This document shows positions 44,879 to 57,224 of a DNA stretch of 64,000 nucleotides, piece by piece. The notes under the pieces were generated by a model. The model worked only from the letters and a program-made list of their open reading frames with translations. It was not told where the DNA came from and did not search any database. The stretch covers positions 9,246 to 73,245 of the forward strand of contig LUCM01002954.1 in NCBI GenBank assembly GCA_008360955.1, given 5' to 3'. Position numbers and translations under genes: made by a program. The stretch is from Fasciolopsis buskii (taxonomy: Eukaryota; Platyhelminthes; Trematoda; Plagiorchiida; Fasciolidae). Position 1 is the first letter of the stretch. The number at the start of each line of letters is the position of its first letter.

Positions 44879-45544
44879 CTCTGCATATGTTCGCATCAAG
44901 TTGTAAAGGCGTGCTCTCCGCGAACCTAAACGATAGCCGTGAAAATGACGTTCTTTAATGAGAGCTTGCCTAGATGGAGCCTCCGCAGTCTGCGGACCCT
45001 CAGGCTGACCTGATGACGGTACTAAATGTGTATACAGTTGTCTCCCCTAGAGGATATCAAGCTAACGTCAAGCACAGACCCACGAGATTTACGTGACGGC
45101 ACTGGAGACTCGGCGATTTCTTCGAGAGACCGCAGGTTCCTCTAAACTGGTGTCTGACGAAATTTGAATGAGAATCCTAAATTAAGGTTAGAGGATAATA
45201 GTACCTACCTCTTTCTAGTTGAGTATCACTAAGAGAAAGGGTTCATCGGCACGGTTTCATCCGATGACCGGCCTGATTCAACGATGAACCTTCTCTCAAA
45301 CACTATGGCATCTTGAATGTCCTCTAAAAAGCGTAACTAATAAATGAAACATACCGCAATGGTACATTTCCGTGAAGTCATAAATGGGTGTGTCGTTCGG
45401 CAGCTCACCACCATGCGACAACAATCGCTGGTAGTGTGCAAATGTTGTCGTACGTGGCCACCGAACTCTTTCGCTATCCACGAGCCAATTGCTGTGAACT
45501 ACAGCAACAGAGTCGCCTACGGGAAACGTCACAACTATGTACAT
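44879..45544 (-). pseudogene. second CACTA gene, DUF4806-type, four exons with tiny introns
   Basis: Exons on the minus strand: 45544-45355, 45302-45230, 45153-45093, 45046-44879. Introns are 52, 76 and 46 nt, all GT-AG. Exon 1 starts MYIVVTFPVGDSVAVVHSNW and continues VDSERVRWP, the leading module of DUF4806 proteins (VV.F..D..V.VV...WL.....WP). Exon 2 reads FERRFIVESGRSSDETVPM. The last exon (56 codons) reads QALIKERHFHGYRLGSRRAR and ends in donor GAG|gtgagc. Phases agree at every junction, but the codon split between exons 2 and 3 is TA|A, a stop, which suggests inactivation or one misplaced boundary. Later exons with the DUF4806 domain were not found. Confidence 0.55.
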
Positions 45545-45582
45545 CTAAAATAATGGGTTGTCAACCCTTAGACGATACACCA

Positions 45583-46945
45583 TTACCACAAACATAAAAA
45601 AACTGTCATTACTTTGCAAAACTGTAATAGAGGAACAACAACAGAAATACTTTGAGATACACAGTGAAAACATTTACAAGTTATATCAAATAGGGGAACA
45701 ATTACAACGTCACCCTCCAAACCATTAACACAAAAGACATACAAATGTGTGGAATGCATGAGGTAAGTGAAAAGGTCGATAGGATTACGGAAAAATTTAC
45801 AACGGATTCGGTCATTAATTATTTTGATGACGTACGCGGGCCTGCGGCGAATAATTACAATGTTATTGGGCGTTGTGCAAGATAGAAACAGGCTCTTAAA
45901 GATACGGGGGTTTGGACATCCGCGAAAGCGGGTCATCGGGTTATCGCAGTCGTCCATCGTCGTACAAGCAAGCAATCAGCAGCGACCGCCTCAGAAATGC
46001 GACGGTACAACTATTGAGCTGGATTGCGTGGTCCGCGAATGCTGTACTTCAGAAAGCTCATCATGCTTTCATATGGGAAGCAGGAAAATGTATCTAGCGG
46101 ACCATGATGCAGTACGTCCGATGGAAGATGGATTAAACCGTGCACATTGTAGACCATATTGGACATACCATGAAAATAAGAAAATTTTGTAGAAAAAACG
46201 TTACGAGGGAGGCGGCAAAATTATTACATTTTTTATACAAAATTGGATGGGAGAAAATGTAAATGGAGATAGACAAAGCAAGAAAGTGCTCAGGCATCAA
46301 CCGGCAACAAACCCTTCAGAAATACAGGACCTATATATAACAAAAACACGAAACTCCATGGCTTTCCAACGCCCCGCATCGTCAACATGACGACACAGAC
46401 GCTGGAAATCACAAGGAATGCACCTTTGAAGGGATACAATACGCTTGCCAAGTGTCTCAGCAGACGGTTAGGGTTAACTCGTTCACCATGCAACCAAACA
46501 TCAAGCATTCCTTTTATCACTCCTAAAAGGACCAAATGTATATAATCAAGAGAGTGTTAATCATATATATGGGTAAGGTTAAGGAGCTGATACCGATGTG
46601 ATGCCTCGGATGTTTGTGCGAAAAGAAGAATCATCGCGTAGTTTGGACTTCATATTGGGGTAGGTGACCCGGTTATCACACTATTGACCACGCTGGATGT
46701 ATTTACCACAACCGTAGTATCCGCTTGGTGACTTCACTTGCCGAATGAATGCACAAGCTGCAATGTCACAAACCACGGATGCCGGACGAACGGTAACAAA
46801 AACATTGCCAACTTTAATACCTTCATTCAGCAAGGTAGTCGGCTCGTTGACTGTTTTCTTCAGGAAAACTGATATCCGACGGCTTGACGACACCGCAGTA
46901 AAAGCATTTGGGAATTGAGGCTGTTCGAAGACAATACTAAAAGGC
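45583..46945 (-). pseudogene. TNP2-like CACTA transposase, frameshifted
   Basis: Segments occur in the family order. 46930-46690: VRPASVVCDIAACAFIRQVK then SGYYGCGKYIQRGQ, matching .V.AF.CD.PARAFI..IK.H.GY.GC.KC...G. 46535-46290: LGVIKGMLDVWL and FLLYIGPVFLKGLLP, matching FLLYTGPVVLKG.L. 46170-46020: MVYNVHGLIHLPSDVLHHGP then FPYESMMSFLKYSIRGP, matching NVHSLIHL..DV...G.LD.FSAFPFE..L..LK. 45890-45610: KFFRNPIDLFTYLMHSTHL, the C-terminal domain. Several frames are used, with stops between, so no active transposase is made. Confidence 0.8.
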
Positions 46946-46964
46946 GTGCCGTTTGTCCAGTGCC

Positions 46965-47110
46965 CTCCTCGTGCCCACCCGGTACCGGTATCATTTCCGG
47001 ACCTCTTCAGTATGTATTGTCCGGATTCACCGGATCTCACCGGACTTTTACAGGATTTTTGCCGAACTGTTACCGGACAGTGTCCGGATCCGGTCTGGAT
47101 CTCTTATGCT
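46965..47110 (+). repeat. CCGG-rich subterminal repeat, right copy
   Basis: Starts gcccacccggtaccgg and runs through repeated CCGG words (ttccggac, tgtccggattcaccgg, ttaccggac, gtccggatccgg). It is the inverted partner of 44556-44715. Confidence 0.7.
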
Positions 47111-47127
47111 ACTTGGGCTTCTTGGTG

Positions 47128-48094
47128 GGTCGATACCTCAGGCATGTGCACTTCCAGGGCTGAACTTACTATGAAAATGCTCACATTCACTCACACGAGA
47201 CATCAGATTTAGGTTTTGAGGGGACAGGTCTGCTCGGTAACTCCTGTTGGAGTAACGGAGGTGGCGATTCGCTAACCGATGCAATTAAACGGGGCATTTC
47301 CCGACACTCTTCAGGAGCACTAGAAGATGAGGCTCCTAGGAGAGAAATGTTACGTCAATTCCCCTTGCTATGACTATCCATCTGCGGGCAACGAATCCCG
47401 TGATCCCACGGCGTTGTCTGGCCGCACACTGTATAGCACTCAAACGTTGCTTCCTAGGTATCGTCTAGGCTTAGACGATACCACTCCCATTTATTCATGT
47501 CATATGTCACTGTAACAGGAAGTATGCGGCTGCGATAACGCAATAACAACGAGTTACATACACACATGCATGTACGTCAAAGTCTTCTGATGAAATACTA
47601 CATTATTCCACAAAACGCCATTTACCACTATTTACAATTTCAGGGATTATAACTGTGCGAACACTAATTCAAATCACCAGCAACGTTTTCACCGCAAAAC
47701 GTTGCTAGTTAATAATATATACATATACATTACATATACGAAGACACTAGATATTTGTATATTATGATATGCCTTCTGAGGACGATAAGCCATAACAAAG
47801 TGCGCGCCTTCGGCGAAAATGTAACAAGGGACCAAAATAACCACCGATAACACTGTTGATCAACCGCCGTGTGCACCCTAGGCAGCGCGAAGCTCAATAC
47901 AGTGACGAAACTTCCACGTTGAAAAGTCGCTCCTGTGAAGCTAAAAAGGAATTGTTATGGAAATAGAATGACTCTGTTATTGGGCATTTTTCGAAAGTTG
48001 AGAAAATGGTAATCTGGAGAACCTGATTATTGTCTAAACGGACGATATGGGCATAAATACAAGCTAAACCGGAAACCACGTCAGTTGCGCTCTC
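47128..48094. other. no recognised gene
   Basis: AT-rich, with an ATAT tract near 47715-47740. No domain recognised in 47894-48136 minus or 47327-47515 plus. Confidence 0.55.
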
Positions 48095-48730
48095 ATGGCT
48101 GCCATGGCTGTTCGTGCGGACGCTACTGCTGCCCATATTGATAATTCAGAAGTGTTTAGTCGCTATGTTCGCCGTTTTTATGCTAGTTTTTCCGATTTTG
48201 AATCTGATTTTAGGGTTTTTCAGCATAAGACGCTGACGTCGTTTTATACATATCACAGTGTCAGCTCCGGAAATTGGCTCCGAGAGCATCCGCGATCTCT
48301 TCCCCCTTCTTTTCCTTACTATCGGATCAATTACTGCTGTGTACACAAACGTCGCAGAAATCAAAGTGGTCGTGGGTAAGTCTGTTATCTTTTCAAATAC
48401 TACTTATTTGCTGATTTCCAATTATTAACTGCCCGGCATTCGTCATGTTGCGTGCAGCTAGCAGGCAACACCAGGTGGTAGGAAGTTGTCTGCAACATAA
48501 TCATTCCTTCCATCGGTCTCACGACCGTTATTGCGTGCGCAATCGTCAGCTAACTCCAGAGCAGGAGGCCCACGTAATTAGCGTAATGGAAATTTCTGGA
48601 AATGCTTGAGAGGTTTGCCGATATGCGCAACTAACTGATTACCAGCACCGATTTCCAAAATCGGTTATTTCTGTTGTGGCTTCATTGTGTGCATTAGGTT
48701 GTTGGTACGTGAGTCTTTTTTCACGTGCGC
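48095..48730 (+). mobile_element. MULE-type transposon fragment 1, N-terminal exon
   Basis: The exon 48095-48375 ends in donor GTGG|gtaagt. It reads FSDFESDFRVFQHKTLTSFY, WLREHPRSLPPSFPYYR, INYCCVHKRRRNQSGRG, fitting the N-terminal module of MULE/ZSWIM-like transposases (F..F...Y........Y..Y.C.H.G..R..GR). A diverged second part at 48540-48720 (EQEAHVISVMEISGNA) recurs in the copy at 57.2-57.8 kb. The transposase core is missing. Confidence 0.6.
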
Positions 48731-48940
48731 AACAAAGGTTGGGGTTTCGGTGCTCATTCGTTTAGCAGTAGTGAAACTAGTCCACTATACGCTCGCAAAT
48801 GTTAGCAGTGTGTGCTGAGGCAGACATAGGCTTGCGTTGGTCTAGAGATGCTTATAGGTGTTTTTAGCCCCATATATCTGACTAAGGGCAGGCATGGCCC
48901 GGGGCTGCCACAGGGGTCGTACGTTTCTCCGTCAGGCATG

Positions 48941-49190
48941 TCATGTTAGTATAACTACCTTACGGGGCAAACTGGAACATATGCATACATCGTACGCACG
49001 CAATGGTGGAAACCCTGACTGACATTTGACCGGTACAAGGAAAAGACAGTCGGAATTGGTAGCAGATTGAGTATATTTGGACGGGAGCGGCCGGGGTGCG
49101 TGAACAACGCGCAAGTGGCGACCGCGCTTGACGGTCAACGTTCGGTTAAACAAGTTATCTGGAGGAATAAATCCAAGTTTCGCCACAAGC
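48941..49190 (-). repeat. dispersed repeat, homologous to 55550-55795 (+)
   Basis: The minus strand reads GFIPPDNLFNRTLTVKRGR and SDCLFLVPVKC; the plus strand at 55.55 kb reads GFISPDSTFNQTLTALHD and NCLFLVSVQC. The two are clearly related and old. Family unknown. Confidence 0.6.
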
Positions 49191-49199
49191 TTGTGAAAA

Positions 49200-51010
49200 A
49201 GGGTGAAGGCGCACGAACATAGGAACCCAAAAGTTGACGAAGGTCATCGACGCGGAAACGGCTTAATGGAAAATAAGCGCAAGGCTGAAGGATGTAGAGC
49301 AAGCCCTGCATCGGATGTGCCTGGAACTCAATGGCTTACAAAAATCCAGCTACAGCGCCCTGGGTAAAAAGCAAAATGTCGTTATGCACGGCATCCCGGA
49401 GCCCTTTATGAAGGAGGAAAATCAGAGGGAAAGGGTGGCGAGGTATATTGTAGTAAACCTGCTCCGAACAGTGGAAATAACGGAACATGTGGCTATCAAA
49501 AGGGTACTTCGCCTGGGAAGATGGCAGGGTGTCAGTGACTCTGGATGCCGGAACCCATGGCCAACGCTGGTGGAAATCGGCAAACCATGGCCTAAGGACG
49601 GGTTCTTGGAATTAGCCGATAGAAGCAAGACGATCGCCAGAGGGGTGAGCAGCATAGTGCTGGATGATATTGCCATAAGCAGGATCAAGGCTAAGGATGC
49701 AAAGACGGGCTTTCCGAGATTCAATACAGCGCGCTGCAAGTCTCCAAACTGAGAATCCAAAAGTTGAATGAAGGAGGGCAGCTGAATGACAGGGCTGGAG
49801 GTGAACGTAGTGGACGGGCTAACCTTTGGCCGCCAAGTGTCCCAGGCGTGCAACACCCCCGTCTGTTCAGCGGCCGAAAGGATTGCGTGATGAGTTTTAA
49901 GGACGACCTGCGCAAATGCAGCAGGTGTGGGTAATAGGTGGCCGGGGATACGATTCAGTACTCTGGAGGTAGATGTGGTGGCTCTCACTGAGACTTGGCT
50001 GCGGCAGGGGGAGGGTGGCAATAATTTAATGACGCGGAATTATTCATTCTTTTGAATGTATAAAGCGGATGGGAGAATAGGAGGCGGAATTGTTATACTG
50101 GTGGCTGAATCTTAAGAGGCGCAGGAGGGCCACAAGCCGCATACCCCAAAAAAACTGGTCCCGGAAGTCATCATCGCGACTGACGGCTCAAGGATCTCAG
50201 TTGTGGGTGTGTACCGGAGTCCGGGGTCGACGCAAGTTAATGACAAGGAATTGCTTCTCTTTCTCAGTGTGGTTGCAGGGTCTGCAGGGGAACGTCTCAT
50301 ACTGGGAGATTTCAACGCTTTCGAGACTGACTGGGTTTGCGAGACAGCCGCGGAATTTACCTTTGGGCATCAACTCCTGCAGTCCGTGCACGAGAGTGGG
50401 ATGGTTTGGCACGTTGCCCAAGCGACTAGATGGAGATTTGGGCAAAATTGACTTGGCGCTAACGAGAACACCAAATAATATGGGAAGCCCTGAGTTGGAA
50501 GATCCAATAAGTAGGGGTGACCACGCCGTACTCCATATGCGACTGAGCACGTAGAAGCTGGCAGCCCCGATAAATATGGCAAGAAAATTTCAGGAATGGA
50601 CAAAAGTAAGCTGCTGGACTTGGGTCTCTAAACTCGGTGGGAGGTAGAGAGAGGTAGCAACTTCGTGGATCGTCAGTGTGAGGCAATTAGGAGCAACCTG
50701 TTGGTAATAACAAACTTGGATTCGCCCCTCCACAAAATCAAGCAGTCCACCAGTTGCATAGGTCCGTTAGTCAGGCTCCAAATACAGTTCAAGTTGGATT
50801 ACAAGACCACAAAGCAAGTTGACTGATCCTCCAGGTTCCTGCAACAAGGGCTCCTTGGATCTGACGATGCTTCGACAGCTGGAGGGTGGAAAATCCTCTT
50901 CGGTTTCTACAAGGGAGGAAAAAATCACTGAGATGCTTTCCCCCGGACCATCTCCTCAATTTCAAAATTCAGGCACTGTCCTCTCCATGTTCGGCTACAA
51001 GTTTGCGACC
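49200..51010 (+). mobile_element. CR1/jockey-like element, ORF1 end plus endonuclease
   Basis: The frame 49315-49752 (145 codons) reads KKQNVVMHGIPEP, IKRVLRLGRW, PTLVEIGKPWPKDGFLELA, matching the RNA-binding ORF1 end of these elements. The endonuclease follows (49970-50570): VVALTETWLRQG, ISVVGVYRSPGS and ILGDFNAFETDW (about 50300-50335), the DFN motif of apurinic endonucleases, then a GDHAVLHM-like SDH end at about 50518. The linker (50600-50800) follows and the sequence is lost near 51010 before the RT. At least three frameshifts. Confidence 0.8.
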
Positions 51011-52949
51011 GGTTCTAGTTAGTCACTCACTGCCCCATTCTAAGGCCAAAGAAAATAGCATATAACGATGGATAACTTTATTCGAAGTTAAAATGTCAAA
51101 TGAACAAGATTTGTATTTTCCGTTTACAGTCGGATGAAAGAGCACTGATCTAGTGTCCGCAGTTTACAAATTCTTTGCATGGGCATACTGACTGCTCACA
51201 CATGACCTACTAAAGTTAGAAGGAAGGTGAGGTAAACTTAAAAAGGAATATCCGTTTTCCAACAAAATCTTTCTTCTGCGACGTGTTGAATAGAGTTCAC
51301 ATTCACCTACAGTGGATGAAGTTTCCTGTTACCGCTAAACAGAATCCAAATCCACGTCCTATTTACCTGCTGCCGAATCCCGTAAAGAAGTCACATTTAT
51401 CGTCTATGACTGGTGCGTATTACCGGTGCTGATGATTTCCGGACATTTCTTTTCTTGTCTTGCAACCATGCGACGATAGCCCCTTCTACGGCTGACGCGG
51501 TATCACTTTTCAAGTGTTCCTGCCGTAGCACACGCGTAAGACATTGTCGTATATAAAGTCGACATTTTCTGACACTGACCATTTATTAACAACGACATAA
51601 TCGACACAACCTACATTGCCCATGTTGATCAGCCTGCATCTTATACGCCGTGTGGTCCATTTGCGGTCTGCGAACTACATGCAAAATGGAAGAAATTAAA
51701 ACAAGCCATAAGTATCACTTTCTTTGATGTTTGGTAGAATGAATCAGCCCATGAGACTGCCTCCATCCACGTTCGTGAAAACCGGATGGGTCTATGTTGG
51801 TAGGTTGTTTCACCGTACCTAGGTGAAATTAATATTTTATTAGTAAATCCCACCTACGATAAGCCGAGACATTTGTTTCATCTCGCAGTGTGGTTGATAG
51901 TGCTGTTTTGCCCGGACGTGATAATGTAAAAATCATGCAAATTTAATAATCTGTACCACTTGATATTGACGGCTAGGTGACATACCGCCTAGGCGGTGAA
52001 CCTCTCTGCGAAGAGAAATTTCCCTTCCGTTTCCTGGTTGCATTATCGATAGTCTTAAAGCGGCTTGTGGTATTCTTTTCATGAACAGTCTCATATATAC
52101 TGTCGCATCTCTGGATGGGAATTCATCCCTCTTGGTCTGCCTTTGAATGCCCCAGACCTCGCCTGCCAGCTGGCAGGGTAACGTGTGAGTTAACTGACGG
52201 AGGGAAAAACGTACGCACCCATTGATAGCCGCAGATCCAGCTCTATCCCCATCTATCCGTAGGTAGATACATATGGCTATCGATATTCATAAAGGCTTCT
52301 GGACCTACTCATGCATATGCTTGTGGAAGCATAGATTTCTAACATTTCCACACCTACGGTTGATTAGTTTGACAGACTACCGGTAAACTAACTTCTGCGT
52401 GGTTGTCTGGGCGTACCACGGTATTGGTCTCCCTATGTACGGTAAACAATTTAATTATTTACCTATTCCTATCAACTTGGTGACATTTCGTAGTTGCCCT
52501 GCCGCTTCTCAACTAACGGACAATGAAGATACTTAAATGACCTGGCAAACGTCAGCTAAGAAGGACACCCGGCTCTTTTCACTGATAGGTTAATGTTTCT
52601 CTGGTATGCCACGCTCCTTCTCGGGCGGGGATTATGGGCGTTTACAACCCTTACCGTGACACCCATACTGGCCTACTGGAAGTCAACCAAAGTCATGCCT
52701 AAGGAACGAGCATGCACGTAATATGTGGCTACATGGTAACAGCCACCGGTTACAGAGAGTACGCGTGCATGACGGCTGAACGCCCATCAACATACATGCA
52801 CCTCGGGATAATGGGAAAACAAACTCTCAAAAGCCGCTAACTTTTTGAAAATAAACCGGCTTATGTGCCTATAGGTGACTCTCAGCAGCACCCCTGGCAA
52901 ACTGACTAATTCTACTTAACAGGGCTGCGTATGTTTCCATACCTCGGGG
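51011..52949. other. no recognised gene
   Basis: Short frames only; may include the decayed 3' end of the minus-strand MULE copy that starts at 52950. Confidence 0.5.
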
Positions 52950-54270
52950 TTACACATACCTCCCAAAGAATTCCTTGGCAATGCGGCGACGCCGTGCCTC
53001 GTCTGACCACTCCATGAGCCTCATTATTCGGAACAAGACAATAAACAAGGTGGATCTCATGGGGAGACCGTGCTTTTCTACCTTAGACATATTGGTCGTT
53101 AATATGCCAAAATTGAAAAACCACTTAACACTGTGGTGTGCCCAAATTTTCTCACAAGGTAGGTGCGCACGATGAAGGTATCTTAGTGTCGCTGAACGAC
53201 GGCTACCTATTGCCACCCTGAAATCATCGAATTCTCCTTTTGTCGACGTTGACACAAAGTTGCGCATTCACTTAAGAATACGCGCACCGTCCCATTTTAC
53301 ACTTACCTGCAGGCTACCGCAACGGTGACGCATGTCCATGGGGGAATGAAATCCATAAAAGTATACCCTGGCTCCAAGGGAAGCAGAGTAAAAGACGTTT
53401 AATTGCGCCAAACTTCGGTCGACGAAAATCGTCTTCACATTCCCAACTGGAGGTAACTTGTCCTTATTGGCATTAATCGTCCGCCGGTAGGTTGCTACGC
53501 TTTTGTCGGAAGTCAGCGCATAAAGCATAGACTGACCTAACCCGCTATCGTCCAATACCATAGATACCTATCACAATAAAGCTGGTGGGCAGCATCCGCT
53601 AACGAAACCTCTCAATACAGATCTACCGAATACATAACACTACCCGGCATGAAAAACGCTAACCCCACTAAATCTTCCCGTTAAAACAGCCTTATATTGC
53701 CCCGTCCGCGCAATGTCTTTCACGCGAATGACGTCGTTCCGGTCACCCATTAACTAAAAGTTACGCCTAAGCCTATTTATATCGCGCACCGTCACCAGAC
53801 GTTTGAAAGTTCTCCTCGCGTCCGACCACCTTGTATCGTCTACTGACTGCATGCAACATGACAAACGATGGACAATTTATGTTTCAAAATCTGCAAATAA
53901 AGGTTACTTGAAAGAATAACAGACATACGTACGGCCACGCAGATGTCTCCGACGTACATGGCTGCGGTAATTGACAGGATACGGAAAAGAAAGGGCGTGG
54001 GGACGTGGACGCCCTCGCAGCCAATTCTGCGGGCTAACACCGTGATATTTACAAAATGACTTGAGCGTTTCACGTTGAAAAACAGAAAATCACACTCAAA
54101 CTCTGAAAAAGTGGAATAACCTAAGTGATCAGAACGCGAAAAATTGCCTGAATCATCTGCACAAAAATTTTTGCAATTTACGAAAAATGAACAATAACAT
54201 CCCACATTCAATTTCTTAACAAATCTCATTTTGCTGCACAGAAGCAACATTTCAAGGTGAGTAAATCGTC
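52950..54270 (-). mobile_element. MULE-type transposon copy 2, with N-terminal exon and transposase core
   Basis: On the minus strand, 54250-53890 carries the N-terminal module (STFSEFECDFLFFNVKRSSH, then after a shift PVNYRSHVRRRHLRGRTY) and the same intron start as copy 1. The core follows at 53561-52950: DSGLGQSMLYALTSDKSVATY, VGNVKTIFVDRSLAQLN, ARVYFYGFHSPMDMRHR, then AHLPCEKIWAHHSVKWFFNF and TTNMSKVEKHGL, matching the MULE domain and its C-terminal YL...W.P....WA......F...TTN..E. The two core frames (97 and 105 codons) are open, but the element as a whole is frameshifted. Confidence 0.65.
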
Positions 54271-55549
54271 ACTACCCGACTCACCAGCGAAAGACAGAAG
54301 ACAAACACAGGACAATGAAGCGTGTTTATTGACGATCCACCAATACGAGTCAGAAATCAAGTTAGCACTATCATTTTTACAATTGCGTTCGTTGGCCAAC
54401 CACAGAACGAAATTCGATGAATCTTTTCGCGGACATGAAATGTTCCAACCGCGCAATATTTGAACTAATGCCAATTTTGAAATACTGACGAAAGGGTAGG
54501 TTCTTTTAGATAATTAACAACAGAACTAAAATCTACGGCACCGAAAACCTTAGAATGGTGACTGACCATGATGCCAACTTTTTGTTTTGGAAAGTTAATA
54601 GTGCGCAGCGTCTTTTGGATTTGATTAAAGTTGCCTGAATTGACGGCATTGGCGAGCGAAACATTGTCGCTGGTGTAGGTCTACGTCCACTGTGTTCGGG
54701 GATGCTAAAAGCTTCGGCATTTTGACGTGTCCAGGCACTTGCCTGCCATTGTCTACCGGGGAATTGGCGCACGGTTTCCTTGTTTGGTTGCTGTCTGATC
54801 CAACTGCCCACTGCTGCAGTGATCTCACACACGCGGAATCCTTTTTTCCCTGGATGACCCCCTCAATTCAGCCTGGGTGACTGGGTATGAGGTCTGTGAT
54901 GTAGGCCAAATGAACCGTCGGACAGCCTTTCATTCGGTATTTTGGGAAGCTTTGGGGATTCGACGGCAAAGCGTCGTGAGGGGTTTCCAATTTTGGGCCC
55001 GTTATTACTTCTGCTGGGAAGATTCTCCTAGGCGTGCTTGGGTTTGGAGTTTTTGTAGTACCCAAGACACGATCCAGTGAAAACGGATGCTGATTTACCC
55101 TGCAAAATGTCAACAGTAGCCGAAGGTGAACAAAACAGCTGGACAGCATCTCCATCCTACTGCTTCACCCAGAGCAGCCAACCAGCACCGACAAAGACTA
55201 GTGACCCATTTAAGTGGATAAGAAAAACCAGACGCTAGCCACAATATCCTAGCACTGATGGTTTCACCTCGGCTGATGATGAAACGTTTGCAATCAAATT
55301 ATCGAGCGCAGCGAACAAAGAAACACGACATATATCTACAGTACACCGGCTTGAAAACAAGCGTCGTACCCATGCAATAACTTTTAAGTTAAAGTGTACA
55401 AGCGGAACAAGGTGACGGGAAAATATTGATAACTAACCGAGAGCGCAGGCGACGTGCGTCAACGTCCCAGACATTGGCGCCCTCGAACTCCAATTCTACA
55501 TCTTTAGTATATGTTACGCTACTCCTTGCCCATTTCTGAGTGAACAGAT
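54271..55549. other. mostly unrecognised; possible Penelope tail at 55190-55330
   Basis: Around 55250 the plus strand (tttcacctcggctgatgatgaaacgtttgcaatc) resembles the tail of the Penelope remnant at 14310-14360 (atcacctcgaccgctcatgaagcgtttgcgatc), suggesting a second tail fragment. The rest is unassigned. Confidence 0.4.
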
Positions 55550-55795
55550 CGAAAAATCAGTTTATACCGGAGCATGGATTCATTTCCCCTGATAGCACGT
55601 TCAACCAAACGTTGACCGCCCTGCACGACTGCTATTTGCAAGTTGCCCACACACTCTCCACTAGCATGTTCCTGTTAAAGTATACACAAACTCCCACCGC
55701 TCCCAACTGTCTTTTCCTTGTGTCGGTCCAGTGTTTGGGTTGTTTGTGTTGCAATCGAACAGAGCCGAGTAAGGTTGGCACACAAGTGATCACGA
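55550..55795 (+). repeat. dispersed repeat, homologous to 48941-49190 (-)
   Basis: See the partner copy. A 92-codon frame is open here, but the conserved segments shared by both copies are short. Confidence 0.6.
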
Positions 55796-57224
55796 TGGTT
55801 AAAACCAAACAAAAATAATAAAGGATCCGCGAAAAGACAATGGAACATATGTTAGCAGCCGAAACCCAAACAACGGAGCAAGTTTATTAATCACATAAGC
55901 TGAAGCTGAATTGAAAATCTTTTCCAGTTCCAGAAATGGCACTCAGTAACCTCGCATCATTTTGCTCGGATTCTGCTTGTTAAGCTGCAGCAACATCTGC
56001 TTAGAAAGAATGGGAGAACAACATTTGAAGTTCTACTGCCGAATATTCAGTCCAACCGCAGTGAGAAAAACAATATCCCCAATACTAAAGTACCATTGCA
56101 GCGGCGTTGAGCCGCATCACTCATTACTTCCGACAATCTTTTGGGAGCATCTTATGGCCCAAACTTGAATACCCAACCTGACATGAGCCAGTCCACCGCT
56201 GACGTTTCCATACCTATTTGGCTGTCACTGATCGTGCCTTTTGACCCATATTCCGGTAATTATTTGTCCCGAATAACGACGCATATAAATGACAGACTCT
56301 CCAAGCATGCGCAAAACACGTCACATCGCCCAAATTTTGTGCATAATCGGTCACAAGTGTCACAAGTTTCTAGCTGGCCGCACTATCCGAACGTCCCTAT
56401 AGAGGCTTTCGCATGACCTGGTTCTCAGCTAGCTATTTTGAGAAGGCCCTGAGCATAAGGCTCTCATGCAGGCGTTTCCCTAAATTTGTGAAAACACTTC
56501 TGCCACGAAGAAGGCGAATGCCCGCCTCCCTTCATCGGACTGATCGATAATTGGCAATCAGTCTAGGGAATGCGTATAGACTCAAAACAAACCACGGGCG
56601 GTGTACGAAGCCCGGGTTGCTTGCCCCGAAGCTATCTAGCCCTAACCAAAAGGCTTTTGAAATGAAAAATTGGTCGTTGGTCCCTAATGAGTTACTTGGC
56701 CCCCAGGTGGTTCTACTGATTGTTGGCTGGATAGTCTCATCAGAAGGGATAGAGTCCCGTTTGGCAAACGTTTATTTAAAATTGGTCATCCGTGCAATAC
56801 CGAGCCCACAGAGGAATCCGTGTTTCGATGGACTGCCGACGAAAAACAGACAGAGCATGGAGGAACTAACACGTGTGGCGAACCCAGCACACTTTTGCAT
56901 CCATCTTGACCACTCATTGTTCTGTCCTTGGCCAGGATTTCGACGTTCCTCGATCTGCACTTACATTCGTGATAAATAAAAAGCCTAATGAGAATCAATG
57001 CCTGTTCTAACGATTGAGCCCTAGGGTTCAATTACTTAAGCACACCCATCCATCCACCTTAAAACAGTGGATATTTGTATTAAACCAACAGTTGTTACGG
57101 AGACAAATGCGGCCTTTCAGTGTGCCGGTTTTGGCAAATGCTGTGGGAAATTTAGGTTGGCTTGTAATTGGCTTAAACTGGATTATGTGGATATACGTGG
57201 GTAATTTGTTTGAAACCACGTCGT
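55796..57224. other. no recognised gene
   Basis: The 142-codon frame at 56551-56979 plus and others carry no domain I can name. Confidence 0.5.

Larger units (their letters stand above)
44531..47127 (-). mobile_element. CACTA/EnSpm-type DNA transposon, decayed
   Basis: A 2.6-kb unit with, on the minus strand, a TNP2-like transposase remnant (46945-45583) and a second split gene of DUF4806 type (45544-44879), the usual gene pair of animal EnSpm/CACTA elements. CCGG-rich repeats lie in inverted orientation near both ends (44556-44715 and 46965-47110). The left edge starts CACTA at 44531; the right edge, read inward on the minus strand, starts CACCA at 47127, a one-base variant. I found no clear target duplication, so the exact ends are tentative. 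Confidence 0.7.

Noticed and set aside
49422..50021. 199-codon minus frame
   Set aside because: It overlaps the plus-strand ORF1 and endonuclease of a CR1/jockey element that show real family motifs, so it is a shadow frame.
55260..55300. ctgatgatgaaac, resembling a hammerhead core
   Set aside because: There is no stem II between CTGATGA and GAA and no stem I partner. It matches Penelope tail sequence instead.
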